Assembly (NCBI RefSeq): GCF_001613365.1
Contig: NZ_BDCF01000009.1
Location: forward strand, 62,001 to 126,000
Direction of reading: 5' to 3'
Length of the DNA stretch: 64,000 nucleotides
DNA from: Nocardia xishanensis NBRC 101358
GTDB taxonomy: Bacteria > Actinomycetota > Actinomycetes > Mycobacteriales > Mycobacteriaceae
Positions 61,101-64,000 of the stretch are shown in pieces; within the stretch, counting starts at the first letter, position 1; each line of letters begins with the position of its first letter. The notes under the pieces are model-generated. The model was not told the origin of the DNA. It saw only the letters and a program-made list of their open reading frames with translations, and ran no database searches. A program made the position numbers and the translations under genes.

Positions 61101-64000
61101 GACGGAACTGGGGACGCAGGCCGCCGCCTTGCAGGCGCAGCTGGACGGCGAGCTGGGCGGCGAGACCGAAAGTGCGCAGTTCCGCGAGGATCTGGAGCTG
61201 GTCGACAACCTCACCGCGGCGTTCGAGCTCCGCGATCGGGTGGATCTGGCCCAGCAGCTCGACCGCGCCCTCGACGAGCAGATCACCCGCGGCCAGGGCA
61301 CGGCGCAGACGCTGCGCGAGGCCATCCGCGATCTCGAAGCGGAACCCGTTGACACGCGGGCTTCCTCGCGCGCCAAGCAGGCCGATCTGGCCGTGCTGCG
61401 GCTGAAGTTGCGCGACGCGCTGCACGCGCTGGCACAGCTGGAAGCCGCGCAGACGATGCTGCACGAAAAGACCCCGCCCGGCCCGCTGATCGAGATGCGC
61501 GCCGCGCTGACCCAGGAGATCCTGGCGGGCACCAGGTCACGCAACGCCCTGGCCGACGTCTTCCAGATCGTCGACGACAACCAGCTGAATCCGGAATACC
61601 AGGGTCCGCTGGAGCCGGGTACCCAGCAGATCCAGCAGCTGCGCGCGCTGATCAACCAGATGCAGGAGCTGGAAGCCGAACAGAATCAGCTCACCGAGTA
61701 TCTCGACAAGCAGATCGCCGAGCGGCGGTCCGCGCTGGCCGCGCTGGACGAGCTGGGCATGCTGCCGATTTCCGATCGGGTGGGTGTGCGGCCGTCGCTC
61801 AGCCCCACGGCTCCGAACTCGCAGACGGTGGTTGTCGGCACCGACACCGATGTCAACGACTACCGCCAGGCCCTGTCCGCGGCGCTGCCGCCGCAGACCG
61901 ACGTGAGTCTGCTGCTCGACATGGCGAAATCGTCGGTAATTCCGGTGAACGTACAGTTCCGTCAGGTCGAGGTCGACGCCGACGGTGGGTACCAGCGGTC
62001 GGTGGCGTTGCCGTCCACCGACGCCGAACTCACCGCGCGGGCCGGTTCATGGGATCCGGGCAAGCATCCGCGTAAGTGGGAGAAGGAGAAGTGGACCGAC
62101 CCGCAGCCGCCGTTCTTGTTCAAGGTGTCGATGATTCCGACTTTCGACAAGATCATGGCGGGGTTGCACGAGTTCGAGCCGGGTGAGGTTCCGGCGTTCC
62201 TGTTCCCGCAGAACTTGCCGTTCTCGAAGACGATCTACAACGTGCCCGATGGCGTGAACGCCTGGAGTTCGGACGTCGGCCTCGACATGTTCCACGCCCG
62301 CATCCTGGTCATCGGCATCCTCCAGCGGATACCGACCCATCCGTGGGCGAAGAACCTGATCCAGAACCGTCCCTGGATCGGCCGGACGATCCTGCGCACC
62401 ACCCAGTGGCTGCCCGCGAATACCGCGCACGGGCAGTCGATCCCACTGCCGCTGTCGGTGGACTTCGTGAACCGGCATCCGCATGTGGCCCAGGCCATGG
62501 CCGATGTGACGCAATGGATTCCGGCCGTGCGCGACGGCAAGTGGATCCATTTGATCCCGGTGCTGCGCGGCACCCGCACCTACGCCTGGTTCAACGACGG
62601 TCAGCCCGACCCGCAGGCGCTGCACCGCGAGGAGCTGGCGCCGCTCGCGCTGAACTCCGAGCAGGCGCGTCTGGACGGCACGACCGCATACCCGTACACC
62701 GGCGAGAGCGTCGACATCCCGGAGTCGCTCGCCGCCGAGTGGCGCGCCAATGACCTCGCGCGCCAGCGGATTCAGCAGGAGACCGACGCCGCCTACGCGG
62801 AGTTCGAACACAATCGCGTGCACGAGCACGACAGCCTGCTAGCCAAGATCGTCGACAACGCGCTCGCAGACCCTGACACCTACTCCGGCGGCGACCCCAA
62901 GCGCTGGGTGCGCGGCCCGGGCAAGGCCTGGGTGCGCGATCCCAAGGGCGCGCACATGCCCAAGCGGTCCGACGGCTCGACCTGGCTGCGTGATCACGCG
63001 GGCAACACCCGCACCCCCGACGAGGTGGTGCGGAACCTGAACCGGGCGCGCGACTACCTGCTGCGCAATTCCGAGGTCAACCAGATCGCCGACGTCGTCG
63101 CGATGTGGAACCGGCTGATCGCAGGACACCCGGTGCGCGAGGACATCATCGCGCTCGAGGGCGCGCTGTTCGAAGCGGAGTTCCAGGCGCGCAATCCGAA
63201 GGCGACCGGGCATCAGGCGCATGCGGCCGCCAAGGCCGCAGGCTACGACTGGGACGCCAACCGCCCACATCTGCCCGGCAAGCGCACGCTGTGGCAGCGG
63301 CTCACGGGCCGCCGCGCCGACCCGCTCGACTTCACCTCCGGGCTGGACCCGAACGTCAACGATCCGGCGCGCACCCGCCAGTTCGCGCTCCCGCTGTACT
63401 ACGGCGTGCAAGGCCTGGACGGGGTGGACAGCAGGCTGCGCGCGGTCATGGGCGGCTGGCCCGCGGCCAAGGTCGACCAGGCGCTCGCCGAGGTGAAGGA
63501 CATCGTCCACCGGGCCACCCGGTCCTTCACGACCAACGACCACGATCTGGCCCGCGGCGGCGTGCACGTCTCGGCGCGTATCACCGGCAGTCCCGGCGAG
63601 CAGGTGCTGGCGGTCACCGTCGAGGTGGACGGTGACGGCGCCTTCCCGCGCACCCGGTACTACCTCGATCAGCACGACAACGACTGCGTGCCGGTCGCCG
63701 CGCGGTTCGTCAACGAGGCGCAGGGCGCCACTGTCACCGACGCCGACCTGCTCGAGCCCTCGCTGGCGGGTGTGCTGTGGAGCGATATCGTCCCCGAGCT
63801 CAACGGCGCACCGGTTCAGGGCTTCGTCAGCGACGCCGACTCCACCGCCCACGCCCGCCTCGTCCGCGGTCTGCTCGACTCGGGCCCCGGTACCACCGCC
63901 TACCTCTTCGAACAGCGCGCCACCGCCGACCGCCACGGCGCCATGGGCCACGCAGTCGCCCTCACCTACATCGGCGAAAAGGCCGACGGGACACACACTT
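43177..64000 (+). CDS. Giant multi-domain polymorphic toxin-like protein, 3'-partial (at least 6,941 residues)
   Basis: One frame stays open from ATG 43177 to the last base; the codon phase was checked at many points. Domains in order: residues 1-320, a WXG100/CpnT-like N-terminal domain (MGYWHIPDEFAWVGWVAGAE) with hydrophobic helices; 320-900, Gly/Asn, Ala/Pro and acidic linkers including six QNGAG(S/N) repeats; about 900-1,080, a charged helical segment; 1,087-1,260, a DUF1023-like hydrolase domain apparently without its nucleophile; then papain-fold domains with Cys/His at 1336/1422, 2647/2735, 3941/4029, 5073/5162, 5685/5778 and 6837/6925. Long helical repeats lie between them. By family knowledge this is an ESX/type VII-exported toxin with Tox-PL (deamidase or protease) heads. 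Several heads in one chain is unusual; self-processing is an alternative. No clear ribosome site precedes the ATG, but a TAG just upstream excludes an earlier in-frame start. Confidence 0.88.
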   Translation, partial: MGYWHIPDEFAWVGWVAGAEITHIDPNDLDGISDVLREVGREILEQAIAEADTASQSVRVSYPQGSGGEKIFESLQSVIHGQDPKHGSIELMGKSFDQLATAVDDFTGEVHSNHLSAIFALGWLVIELAWALASGPAAPAVEAGAIAATRAAFRVIGEILESAIARIIGQRFLSEAARTVIAKVVYEMLQEGFVEVVQSTIEEAATHYILKAEGLKSQPFDWGGYLKNVGVSFAAGAAGGGAGYGMGHIPALNRMMMSDNRWTRAMAGGLVGIGAGVVGATAAGLLTGQWTLESFVGGGLSGAIPSGASSFRGNRQYAGAPNVGGGNFNGGNFNVNAPDGTASPPGGPTNGTDPSNSTGSGNNSGAGQNGAGSQNGAGNQNGAGNQNGAGSQNGAGNQNGAGNNSPGTNAAGASDTSAPQAGQHTNAPQASAADSGAGNQQQTGAGPQAGQPSSQAGAGDSSSSNSGGNQSNSAPQTGDSSPAASSPTSGVSDPGAGAAVSDPGAGASDPGAGVTDPGAGAAQVSPVTDPGAVNNFAGSPLGDPQIAGISGDPNSSLNTGSNTNGAGTTAPGAPAPGATTAPSASTPTPGASMSTGASSVAPGSSSSAPGSTSTSPATGQSSAATGQPGAGRPSTPNLPGTPRAGDTSVAGFNDGTSDVAPSTDAESPPASRAGSSARAATPGAAPASPVQTQISDTEAPQRNTTVDSASDADTQVQVTPESDPQIVQARTDSTLDPATQSDSDEDAPARPRSDQDPAARPHSDEDGPARPDSDESAPARPDGDEDPAARSDADEESALVAPPPPPPTPAAPAPARPSTDPDASTDPDTDTDTDSDPETLNQPDDSAGQNPDTDENARPRRVPDARPPTDAEKQQAAAILDSMEGKPKPADFQLDPKATKAEADALARKNSERWNSLTPEQQLVLLQVHPASFGNNAPGIPAPDVDIANRIQIVRESQSLIARSGLTEDQQAQMVRLLAEQQQAAADLAQAKAEQPRARTQVNPDSSRAEKAAARRQAAQERAEAKQRINEARTEAAKTVKRVENELRSLIQQSKLDSASHKQLVNLLRTREAIAMAQGVARTVAPNTPVYVMAFDSTAFNGSGRAAIAMGHIDTATQVSWHVPGRDASLANIGSTVNEMAGQYQATAGRLRPGESAASIAWVGYGTPNKAQSMTTWHARQGGKLLARDLAAFSATRAALNEGRVAQGQPEIAVSNKIIARGYGVDVVESSGHKGRLERLVDDVVLIGFSGEEGEPLIREKHFGDDVRVHIQDRANGLFHRFDAPETTGPKPPDNGVPVDRMYRLENIAAGTTEFQAPDNESFLDTDRPPLRENGCSEQALYRARQRTGNPDITVPTDVGLDGVSVRQLEEHADSQATEVEVGKRKSPHKAIAEALDFMKGKATVIVVDQNQTVDEHGVGAHAYVMYHDAETGKIMVDDPYKYPDGPVEFDPGNLPDAKKTWVMVYDANGNSVRPLAARPLAVGAATQDHDDDDRNLPRVGDDQGRRDPMRDLRRFLDEQRQQENQRRSEGERGANQSAPEPDSQQNPDPGAQPDSEPQQTPDPDAESASGPQLIPARQTTPTGDLSSLTDADRARLTRLAQALGLGDSLPSLADPRRVLADLAQMAWARGFLDPTPVTGHMNELMGPPDFAPLSIDEQHLGERYWNYSPDPSDPDFALQRDEAHALPVVDPDAPAPAMPIAVPDAIAPALGPAQARPDSRTPHPLAPQTAQAQLLRQLSLNADQVTQANLAETIAEQRYRTMLRAGAIESLAYAKARLDAAVDPNQQADLTKIVNQWADLLQLSDSDLAEGQVDTTLERLRDNVLARVVALNDLADVAQAVHAVEGRATQVAEGETRRYTVMVDDQRVPVLLTADGSGGWRVRPAEPLAPPPVPGSSSDPGAQPQSPGKRAVKLLRTHLGSHGTGRPIQYALGSGNNTDLYNAFGAEIELFFGDAAADVSGFDWDPAFFALQASKLWKGREAFWAMVTGNYSASPRIGDPQAPDPVSPDERAGIDEDVVPPVPDAEPQGPVPDPDLARRGAELGDAIAARNAAGIALYEGADALSLSLADLGPDAVRTAVGEANYRAMRQAAAAAAYAEAATRFHNENERLGYLPTNDMRPDPLERYMREQSVAAGLPGADSEASGVNNNPTRLKLWWDPEGNPSAEAREAFLEAMQREQVRAELGTWANLLDVDPAKHSPADVARALTALHDRAAELARQATEFAQLATAYTDADTEFARIAEEMAAAAGHRWLLDQGGDLLDPDSAPGIGLLDGNPQRLVVINDGGDHDQQLANALADPRNTDIAQMLTQGELELEYRVAWADRTGVIHVAEVDAPQVRHFSGAADGRGLELTMVRDNDDSPWRVIPSESALTQPDNRIPVPDPATLSTAELAARVEDAAARQGVQLADLAPDRVADTLDAARAANRMRAVRIEAMADLARLHANVARFNAFERALHEAGVNRSELRGRPLAAVEELKQRHPERAAKLDALARLLSQDPDLVDFDPNLYDAQDQLRPGGLPMHHDTHAQVGLLVDDLADFLALARHGQTLPGPEPGIPDPDADWVHLLGIDVDTATPSELESIYKNFRAGRLDVATLRTPEQIAEALAELRADVRQDAADLAALAALAETYYRLPTGGALINHCVPRAFDQLAVRHPNVLGGFAVDPGRISGVPWGELSDHFGTAQPEPFLPGEEGGAHARLLTTLRAQGQGASAVVIDQRTTVDDYGVGGHAYTVTYLGRDVFDVDGQRVLLADIDAEGQEQLFDLGPNGGTDPLSLAELTGGTPAETAATWASVFQNDAHVPGLGDEGPMPDADLRIGQDPPAPRRPEDPVHQAARFFDETPSLRTEPESGAEPSAAHLAYARDLAERLGLADALGALPDPQSALQDLAQMALARRFLDASPDGLADQHMLFPTNFDTLTADEQFPGEHYWRYPSDPSDAEFLAQRDAAEAFQRSIGQPPETQPAPPIPLAHPDAVAGPLVSPPDPADPPRPLTMAQAQQSLADQLNLTAQQRDPANLASTIAQERYRILLRAGAIEALATAVGRRDLALDPDQRTEIGKIVEVWADLLAIPNNGLAPANLTETMERLRSETLARAQAVADLADVTQVLQAGRTPGGPVRIDLEVGGERIPVQLTPDGSGGWRVEPATRLAAPEVPTAAIVKAPEAHPGLLQTLRDRQGVVNPQHPPSELVSAGQSFTVQTVGHLADSDFWGNFEANPAVTAREVVNLKRNWPKIKAFLLGQVTSAESHGPVSRTGDVYDYAREDGDPQKISEHEAELRRLGLAGRFLAGPPVPQALLAAQPAPGIDASLEPPVSADAEHTPSVPAHDDLAEWGREVAQAAQELDTQARALLALAGPLGIEIPDLSSESVRTAVAQARYLLTREGVSAKAFEAALARYDAENADIPFRTDIDLSHLLPAAVINRPSPLERYAAEVAAATSGRTGTLRWTGVNNNMQGGRMWWDLSHRDTPEGRRFFEEALRRHHIRTELDQRAHLLGVDPENPNVLAQLQTRLTDLQDAVTAFQRQAQQFLDADDNFGQHAEVMANIAGSEWIRVSGGFLIDPVNHPGIGLAGSPMKLVVIDNAMNHDAALAKALADPANSELVELIDNGSLEVEYRVAWPREVGGTWRVATAAVDSPAVRHISEDFGGRNLTVTMVRYEGGPWQTVTDPAQAEPSGPALDLSRMSRGEIESAITELVGRLPIGRVDLTPSQIDATLERLRFDSEVRAAQIEALVEYARTLHALDAYHQLDTALNKLELSRADLATDPKATLEALKTAKPKLAKQIDALLTKLEADPELFTRDPRVADDIAPINLADAPAHLAAVIADVDLLLVQLQLAGPTAVPGVPVPDQDWVRLHGADIYNTTDAQYKAAFGKFKTEKFADLFVRDPATLTALHQALRAEVRQTAAEIEALSALATYYTSEIDPAGPAAINTCVSDSLSRVLADQGDIVGVPIPVASNLSGLEWQDVRPMLRGAEPGAFDNGDARGHVRLIQALREQGGPGAIAWVLDQRWTVDQHGVGAHSYTVKFLGGNQFEIDGRRVTYDEIGSKRSNLEWFVAPDGTRVSLAELTGGSRYETATTWAVAWKGGQQVANFGDLAAALPAADLAIGQTPDPNAPIPAHRQPPANAPPSPAAEVARLRAEMAAAVAGEADLRAEIADLRQQAMAAQNAGDRELASSLAADIEQLVTDAGAAEVARAAAVEVWQTSITQSDNDLQARIEALEAQLAAHLGGDTEIAQFRSDIDLVDNLEAAFQLRDRIETAEQVQQTLEAQIERGKALQDKLRAGIALLEADTVDTPEAEQARNQDLAAARAELRQATHALSEMERSLELLRQKLPPGDLTMLKSALTTEIISATNARAALAQVFQISDMDHLNPRYPGQREPGAELVQQLREVAKQLADAQTRRSELAERQAALDAMNDLGLLPISDRVGVRPAAQPTGLFGDSEIVVVGTDTDVNDYRQALRATLSARTDLNLLLGMAKSDTTPLTVRFTQVQLDAQGHYQSTVDLPSTDAEPTQRAGAWDPAKHPRKWEKEKWTDPQPPFLFKVSMIPSFDKIMAGLHEFEPGEVPAFLFPQNLPFSKTIYNVPDGVNAWSSDVGLNLFHLRILALGVLDRIPGHTWTKNLIQNRPWIGKFVLSATRWLPANTAHGQSVPLPLSVDFVNRYPHVAQAMADVTQWIPAVRNGRWIHLIPVVRGTRTYAWLDTSQPDPQPLHNTELAPPQLNSEQARLDGAHTLPYTGESVEIPETLRQRWAGNEAERAELRERTEAAYEGFEHNRIFEADSNLARIADHALADPDRYSGGDPKRWVRGKGNAWVRDPGGSTMAKHGDGSTWLKDHAGNLRSRDDVIETLRQVRDYLLRNTEIPQNADIAAMWQRLLSNQAVREDIVGIEAALASIEFIAQHPGASVQQATAAAKAAGYDWDQRPHHPRERTLWQRLTGARPTPLGFTSEIDPMANDPARTRRFGSTLYYGVQGLGHIRDQVSAIMSGWPAAKVETALDEVTDLVALATQSHEGDHGIARGGVHVSARVTGEPGLGVLEVKIVSDGDGTLGPQRYLLDEHDNNCVQLAGEHVNAAQGGVVTDADLLAPSTLAGVRFGDLVPALDGAPLQGFTTTAQTSGHARLVQGLINAGPGTTAYVIEQRGTPDRHGAIGHAMSLHYVGEENGSHVFELNGERVTLNRVENGREYFDAPVAALPSGRPQQVSLADLAGGTREGTVALWATAYQSQQAIVLDTGDVNAPRPGDEVYIGSDPADRSGDSQDAQQSDTEQDSDEATAEPAQQAPPEGWILSSEMPRTAITVTRELMIEGQSAVLADPSRAREIIAEIGERFLVSNAPVKVNGPERLIRDIFPPQELAYLRYSLERSIASGVLQYKLTQTALQQMMAHPERIAVAVRSDYTTTEPDYYASTLREDYVMVGQDGYPRDSGMHAFMQAAVEHLTATWPLMSDPVWTELAAIKEERSADRKPLLEAIPANRRQELDLPAHSVGVYNAQGDKTVLSAATNMESIALVLRGFLTSLSEHADVIAGWSWASIQHALFQFTSQFSVMAGVTFSTLGMFTAPRNPPQFAIEFDIPNQKITKVRITGETMTTRRDTRNGVCPGFVGIKPDGQAVEPIEQLQQSFDEREIPTKGHSSGSNIAMRLGGFLLPLLGRDYPALRVLVNPALSEYNTGINTCFVDSMTRVADDQNTPGRPNVVTVPALDTRNLSGISWSDAQPSLHGAVAEGFDHPGMSAHANLIDGLMHRAGPGSIAWVLDQRTTEDRHGVGAHSYAVKYLGENNFEVDGVPVTYQHTDDHGVAWFTTPAGDSVTLLDLTHATPEETGSTWAVVWRDGEVVENVGDRTAAQPDADLRIGQTPEQNSPVPAHRQPPAHAPPPAQIAALRAEMSDALARETEARAESMRLAAQSREAIEAGRPGDAQALSTQAEQLTETAELAKTEAEAARTAAVQAHEDALNRTEAQTRARLTELGTQAAALQAQLDGELGGETESAQFREDLELVDNLTAAFELRDRVDLAQQLDRALDEQITRGQGTAQTLREAIRDLEAEPVDTRASSRAKQADLAVLRLKLRDALHALAQLEAAQTMLHEKTPPGPLIEMRAALTQEILAGTRSRNALADVFQIVDDNQLNPEYQGPLEPGTQQIQQLRALINQMQELEAEQNQLTEYLDKQIAERRSALAALDELGMLPISDRVGVRPSLSPTAPNSQTVVVGTDTDVNDYRQALSAALPPQTDVSLLLDMAKSSVIPVNVQFRQVEVDADGGYQRSVALPSTDAELTARAGSWDPGKHPRKWEKEKWTDPQPPFLFKVSMIPTFDKIMAGLHEFEPGEVPAFLFPQNLPFSKTIYNVPDGVNAWSSDVGLDMFHARILVIGILQRIPTHPWAKNLIQNRPWIGRTILRTTQWLPANTAHGQSIPLPLSVDFVNRHPHVAQAMADVTQWIPAVRDGKWIHLIPVLRGTRTYAWFNDGQPDPQALHREELAPLALNSEQARLDGTTAYPYTGESVDIPESLAAEWRANDLARQRIQQETDAAYAEFEHNRVHEHDSLLAKIVDNALADPDTYSGGDPKRWVRGPGKAWVRDPKGAHMPKRSDGSTWLRDHAGNTRTPDEVVRNLNRARDYLLRNSEVNQIADVVAMWNRLIAGHPVREDIIALEGALFEAEFQARNPKATGHQAHAAAKAAGYDWDANRPHLPGKRTLWQRLTGRRADPLDFTSGLDPNVNDPARTRQFALPLYYGVQGLDGVDSRLRAVMGGWPAAKVDQALAEVKDIVHRATRSFTTNDHDLARGGVHVSARITGSPGEQVLAVTVEVDGDGAFPRTRYYLDQHDNDCVPVAARFVNEAQGATVTDADLLEPSLAGVLWSDIVPELNGAPVQGFVSDADSTAHARLVRGLLDSGPGTTAYLFEQRATADRHGAMGHAVALTYIGEKADGTHT
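44278..44385 (+). repeat. Six 18-bp repeats coding QNGAG(S/N)
   Basis: Six tandem hexapeptide units, with synonymous variation between copies, encode a flexible Gly/Asn linker at residues 368-403 of the giant protein. Confidence 0.9.
46435..46950 (+). other. DUF1023-like alpha/beta-hydrolase domain, nucleophile apparently missing
   Basis: The segment VYVMAFDSTAFNGSGRAAIA, then a helix, then AASIAWVGYGTPNKAQ follows the start of actinobacterial DUF1023 hydrolases. Where the family has GHSYGS, this copy reads SNKIIARGYGVDVVESSG, before the conserved-looking DDVVLIGFSG strand. It is probably a catalytically dead structural domain. Confidence 0.55.
47161..47600 (+). other. Papain-fold domain A
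   Basis: Cys1336 in NGCSEQAL, His1422 in GVGAHAYVM and Asp1438 in KIMVDDPYKY form the expected triad order. It is the most divergent copy and has a longer insertion around YKYPDGPVEFDPG. Confidence 0.7.
47941..51750 (+). repeat. 3.8-kb internal repeat, copy 1 (ends with domain B)
   Basis: Protein-level repeat starting near DLAQMAWARGFLD. It continues through GAIESLAYAKARLD, WRVRPAEPLA, SGVNNNPTRLKLWW and LEYRVAWADRTG, each with a counterpart about 3,810 bases downstream. Identity is moderate, so this duplication is old. Confidence 0.75.
51100..51500 (+). other. Papain-fold domain B
   Basis: Cys2647 in INHCVPRAFDQL, His2735 in GVGGHAYTVTYLG and Asp2750 in FDVDGQRV. A shared helix AHARLLTTLRAQG precedes the His strand. 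It closes the first 3.8-kb repeat. Confidence 0.75.
51751..55560 (+). repeat. 3.8-kb internal repeat, copy 2 (ends with domain C)
   Basis: Counterparts in the same order: DLAQMALARRFLD, GAIEALATAVGRRD, WRVEPATRLA, TGVNNNMQGGRMWW and VEYRVAWPREVG. It closes with papain-fold domain C. Confidence 0.75.
54980..55400 (+). other. Papain-fold domain C
   Basis: Cys3941 in INTCVSDSLS, His4029 in GVGAHSYTVKFLG and Asp4044 in FEIDGRRV; helix GHVRLIQALREQG in between. It closes the second 3.8-kb repeat and is most like domain E. Confidence 0.75.
56775..56997 (+). repeat. Near-identical DNA block 1, upstream copy
   Basis: This 223-base block differs from 62061-62283 at only three positions by direct reading, while the coding sequence on both sides is clearly more diverged. 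It encodes HPRKWEKEKWTDPQPPFLFK through NVPDGVNAWSSDVGL. Confidence 0.88.
57121..57246 (+). repeat. Near-identical DNA block 2, upstream copy
   Basis: 126 bases (TGGCTGCCCGCG... to GTGCGC) with four differences from 62407-62532. It encodes WLPANTAHGQSVPLPLSVDF and HVAQAMADVTQWIPAVR. Confidence 0.85.
58370..58780 (+). other. Papain-fold domain D
   Basis: Cys5073 in DNNCVQLAGEHV and His5162 in GAIGHAMSLHYVG are kept, but the third position is Asn5181 (FELNGERV) in place of Asp. Asn is the third residue in papain itself, so activity is still possible. It pairs with domain F. Confidence 0.7.
60210..60600 (+). other. Papain-fold domain E
   Basis: Cys5685 in INTCFVDSMTRV, His5778 in GVGAHSYAVKYLG and Asp5793 in FEVDGVPV. 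It is a close relative of domain C, 5,232 bases away. Confidence 0.75.
62061..62283 (+). repeat. Near-identical DNA block 1, downstream copy
   Basis: Partner of 56775-56997, 5,286 bases away. Differences are two bases in the SF/TF codons and one silent change in a Ser codon. Confidence 0.88.
62407..62532 (+). repeat. Near-identical DNA block 2, downstream copy
   Basis: Partner of 57121-57246 at the same 5,286-base offset as block 1. The ~123 bases between the blocks have diverged much more. Confidence 0.85.
63670..64000 (+). other. Papain-fold domain F, cut by the window end
   Basis: Cys6837 in DNDCVPVAARFV and His6925 in GAMGHAVALTYIG are present; the third residue lies beyond the window. 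It is a close relative of domain D, 5,292 bases away. Confidence 0.7.

Larger units (their letters stand above)
60796..64000 (+). repeat. Second repeat type, copy 2, cut by the window end
   Basis: Begins AHRQPPAHAPPPAQIAALRA and repeats the coiled coil, LPISDRVGVRP, TDTDVNDYRQAL, HPRKWEKEKWTDPQPPFLFK and GGDPKRWVRGPGKAWVRDP in the same order, up to domain F. Confidence 0.78.

Overview
The window is high-GC actinobacterial DNA, most likely from Nocardia or a close relative within Mycobacteriales. This is inferred from the gene order rplO-secY-adk-map, the zinc-type rpsN, four MAB_1171c-family membrane proteins, large NRPS genes, and an ESX/CpnT-like giant toxin gene. No species can be named from the sequence alone.

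Layout. (1) 1-8.6 kb: the 3' end of a non-ribosomal peptide cluster. It holds a 5'-truncated C-A-T-E enzyme and a C-A-T-C-T enzyme without a thioesterase, closed by a strong hairpin. (2) 8.7-20 kb: MAB_1171c-type membrane proteins and a two-gene operon (siderophore-binding lipoprotein, then a SagB-type dehydrogenase) behind a candidate iron box. Also here are a Uma2 protein, an MFS/cupin operon divergent from a TetR gene with a perfect palindromic operator over the MFS start codon, and a Tat-lipoprotein M13 metallopeptidase. (3) 20.1-34.6 kb: the spc ribosomal operon in two halves, rplN-rplX-rplE-rpsN and rpsH-rplF-rplR-rpsE-rpmD-rplO, followed by secY-adk-map. About 7 kb of accessory DNA separates the halves: fic, a small secreted peptide, a Uma2 gene with a nonsense codon, an ImmA-like protease/MAB_1171c/P450 operon and vapBC. 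Both halves begin with an almost identical promoter core. (4) 34.6-40 kb: an F420-type oxidoreductase, a TPR-like hypothetical protein, dtd, an orphan response regulator and an MHS-family MFS permease. (5) 40.5-64 kb: an acidic, possibly immunity-type protein, a small helical protein, a YbaB-like protein, and one open reading frame that starts at 43177 and is still open at the window end (at least 6,941 codons).

The giant protein is the most striking item. It has a WXG100/CpnT-like N-terminus, low-complexity linkers, a DUF1023-like hydrolase domain that seems to lack its nucleophile, and at least six papain-fold (Tox-PL/toxin_glutaminase-like) domains. Each of the six keeps a Cys and a His 86-93 residues apart. 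The domains sit in two kinds of long internal repeats (about 3.8 kb and about 5.3 kb spacing). Two stretches in the later repeats are nearly identical at DNA level while their flanks have diverged, which suggests recent gene conversion or duplication.

Limits: domain names come from reading motifs by eye; no database search was possible. NRPS product, toxin substrate and immunity partners are not established.
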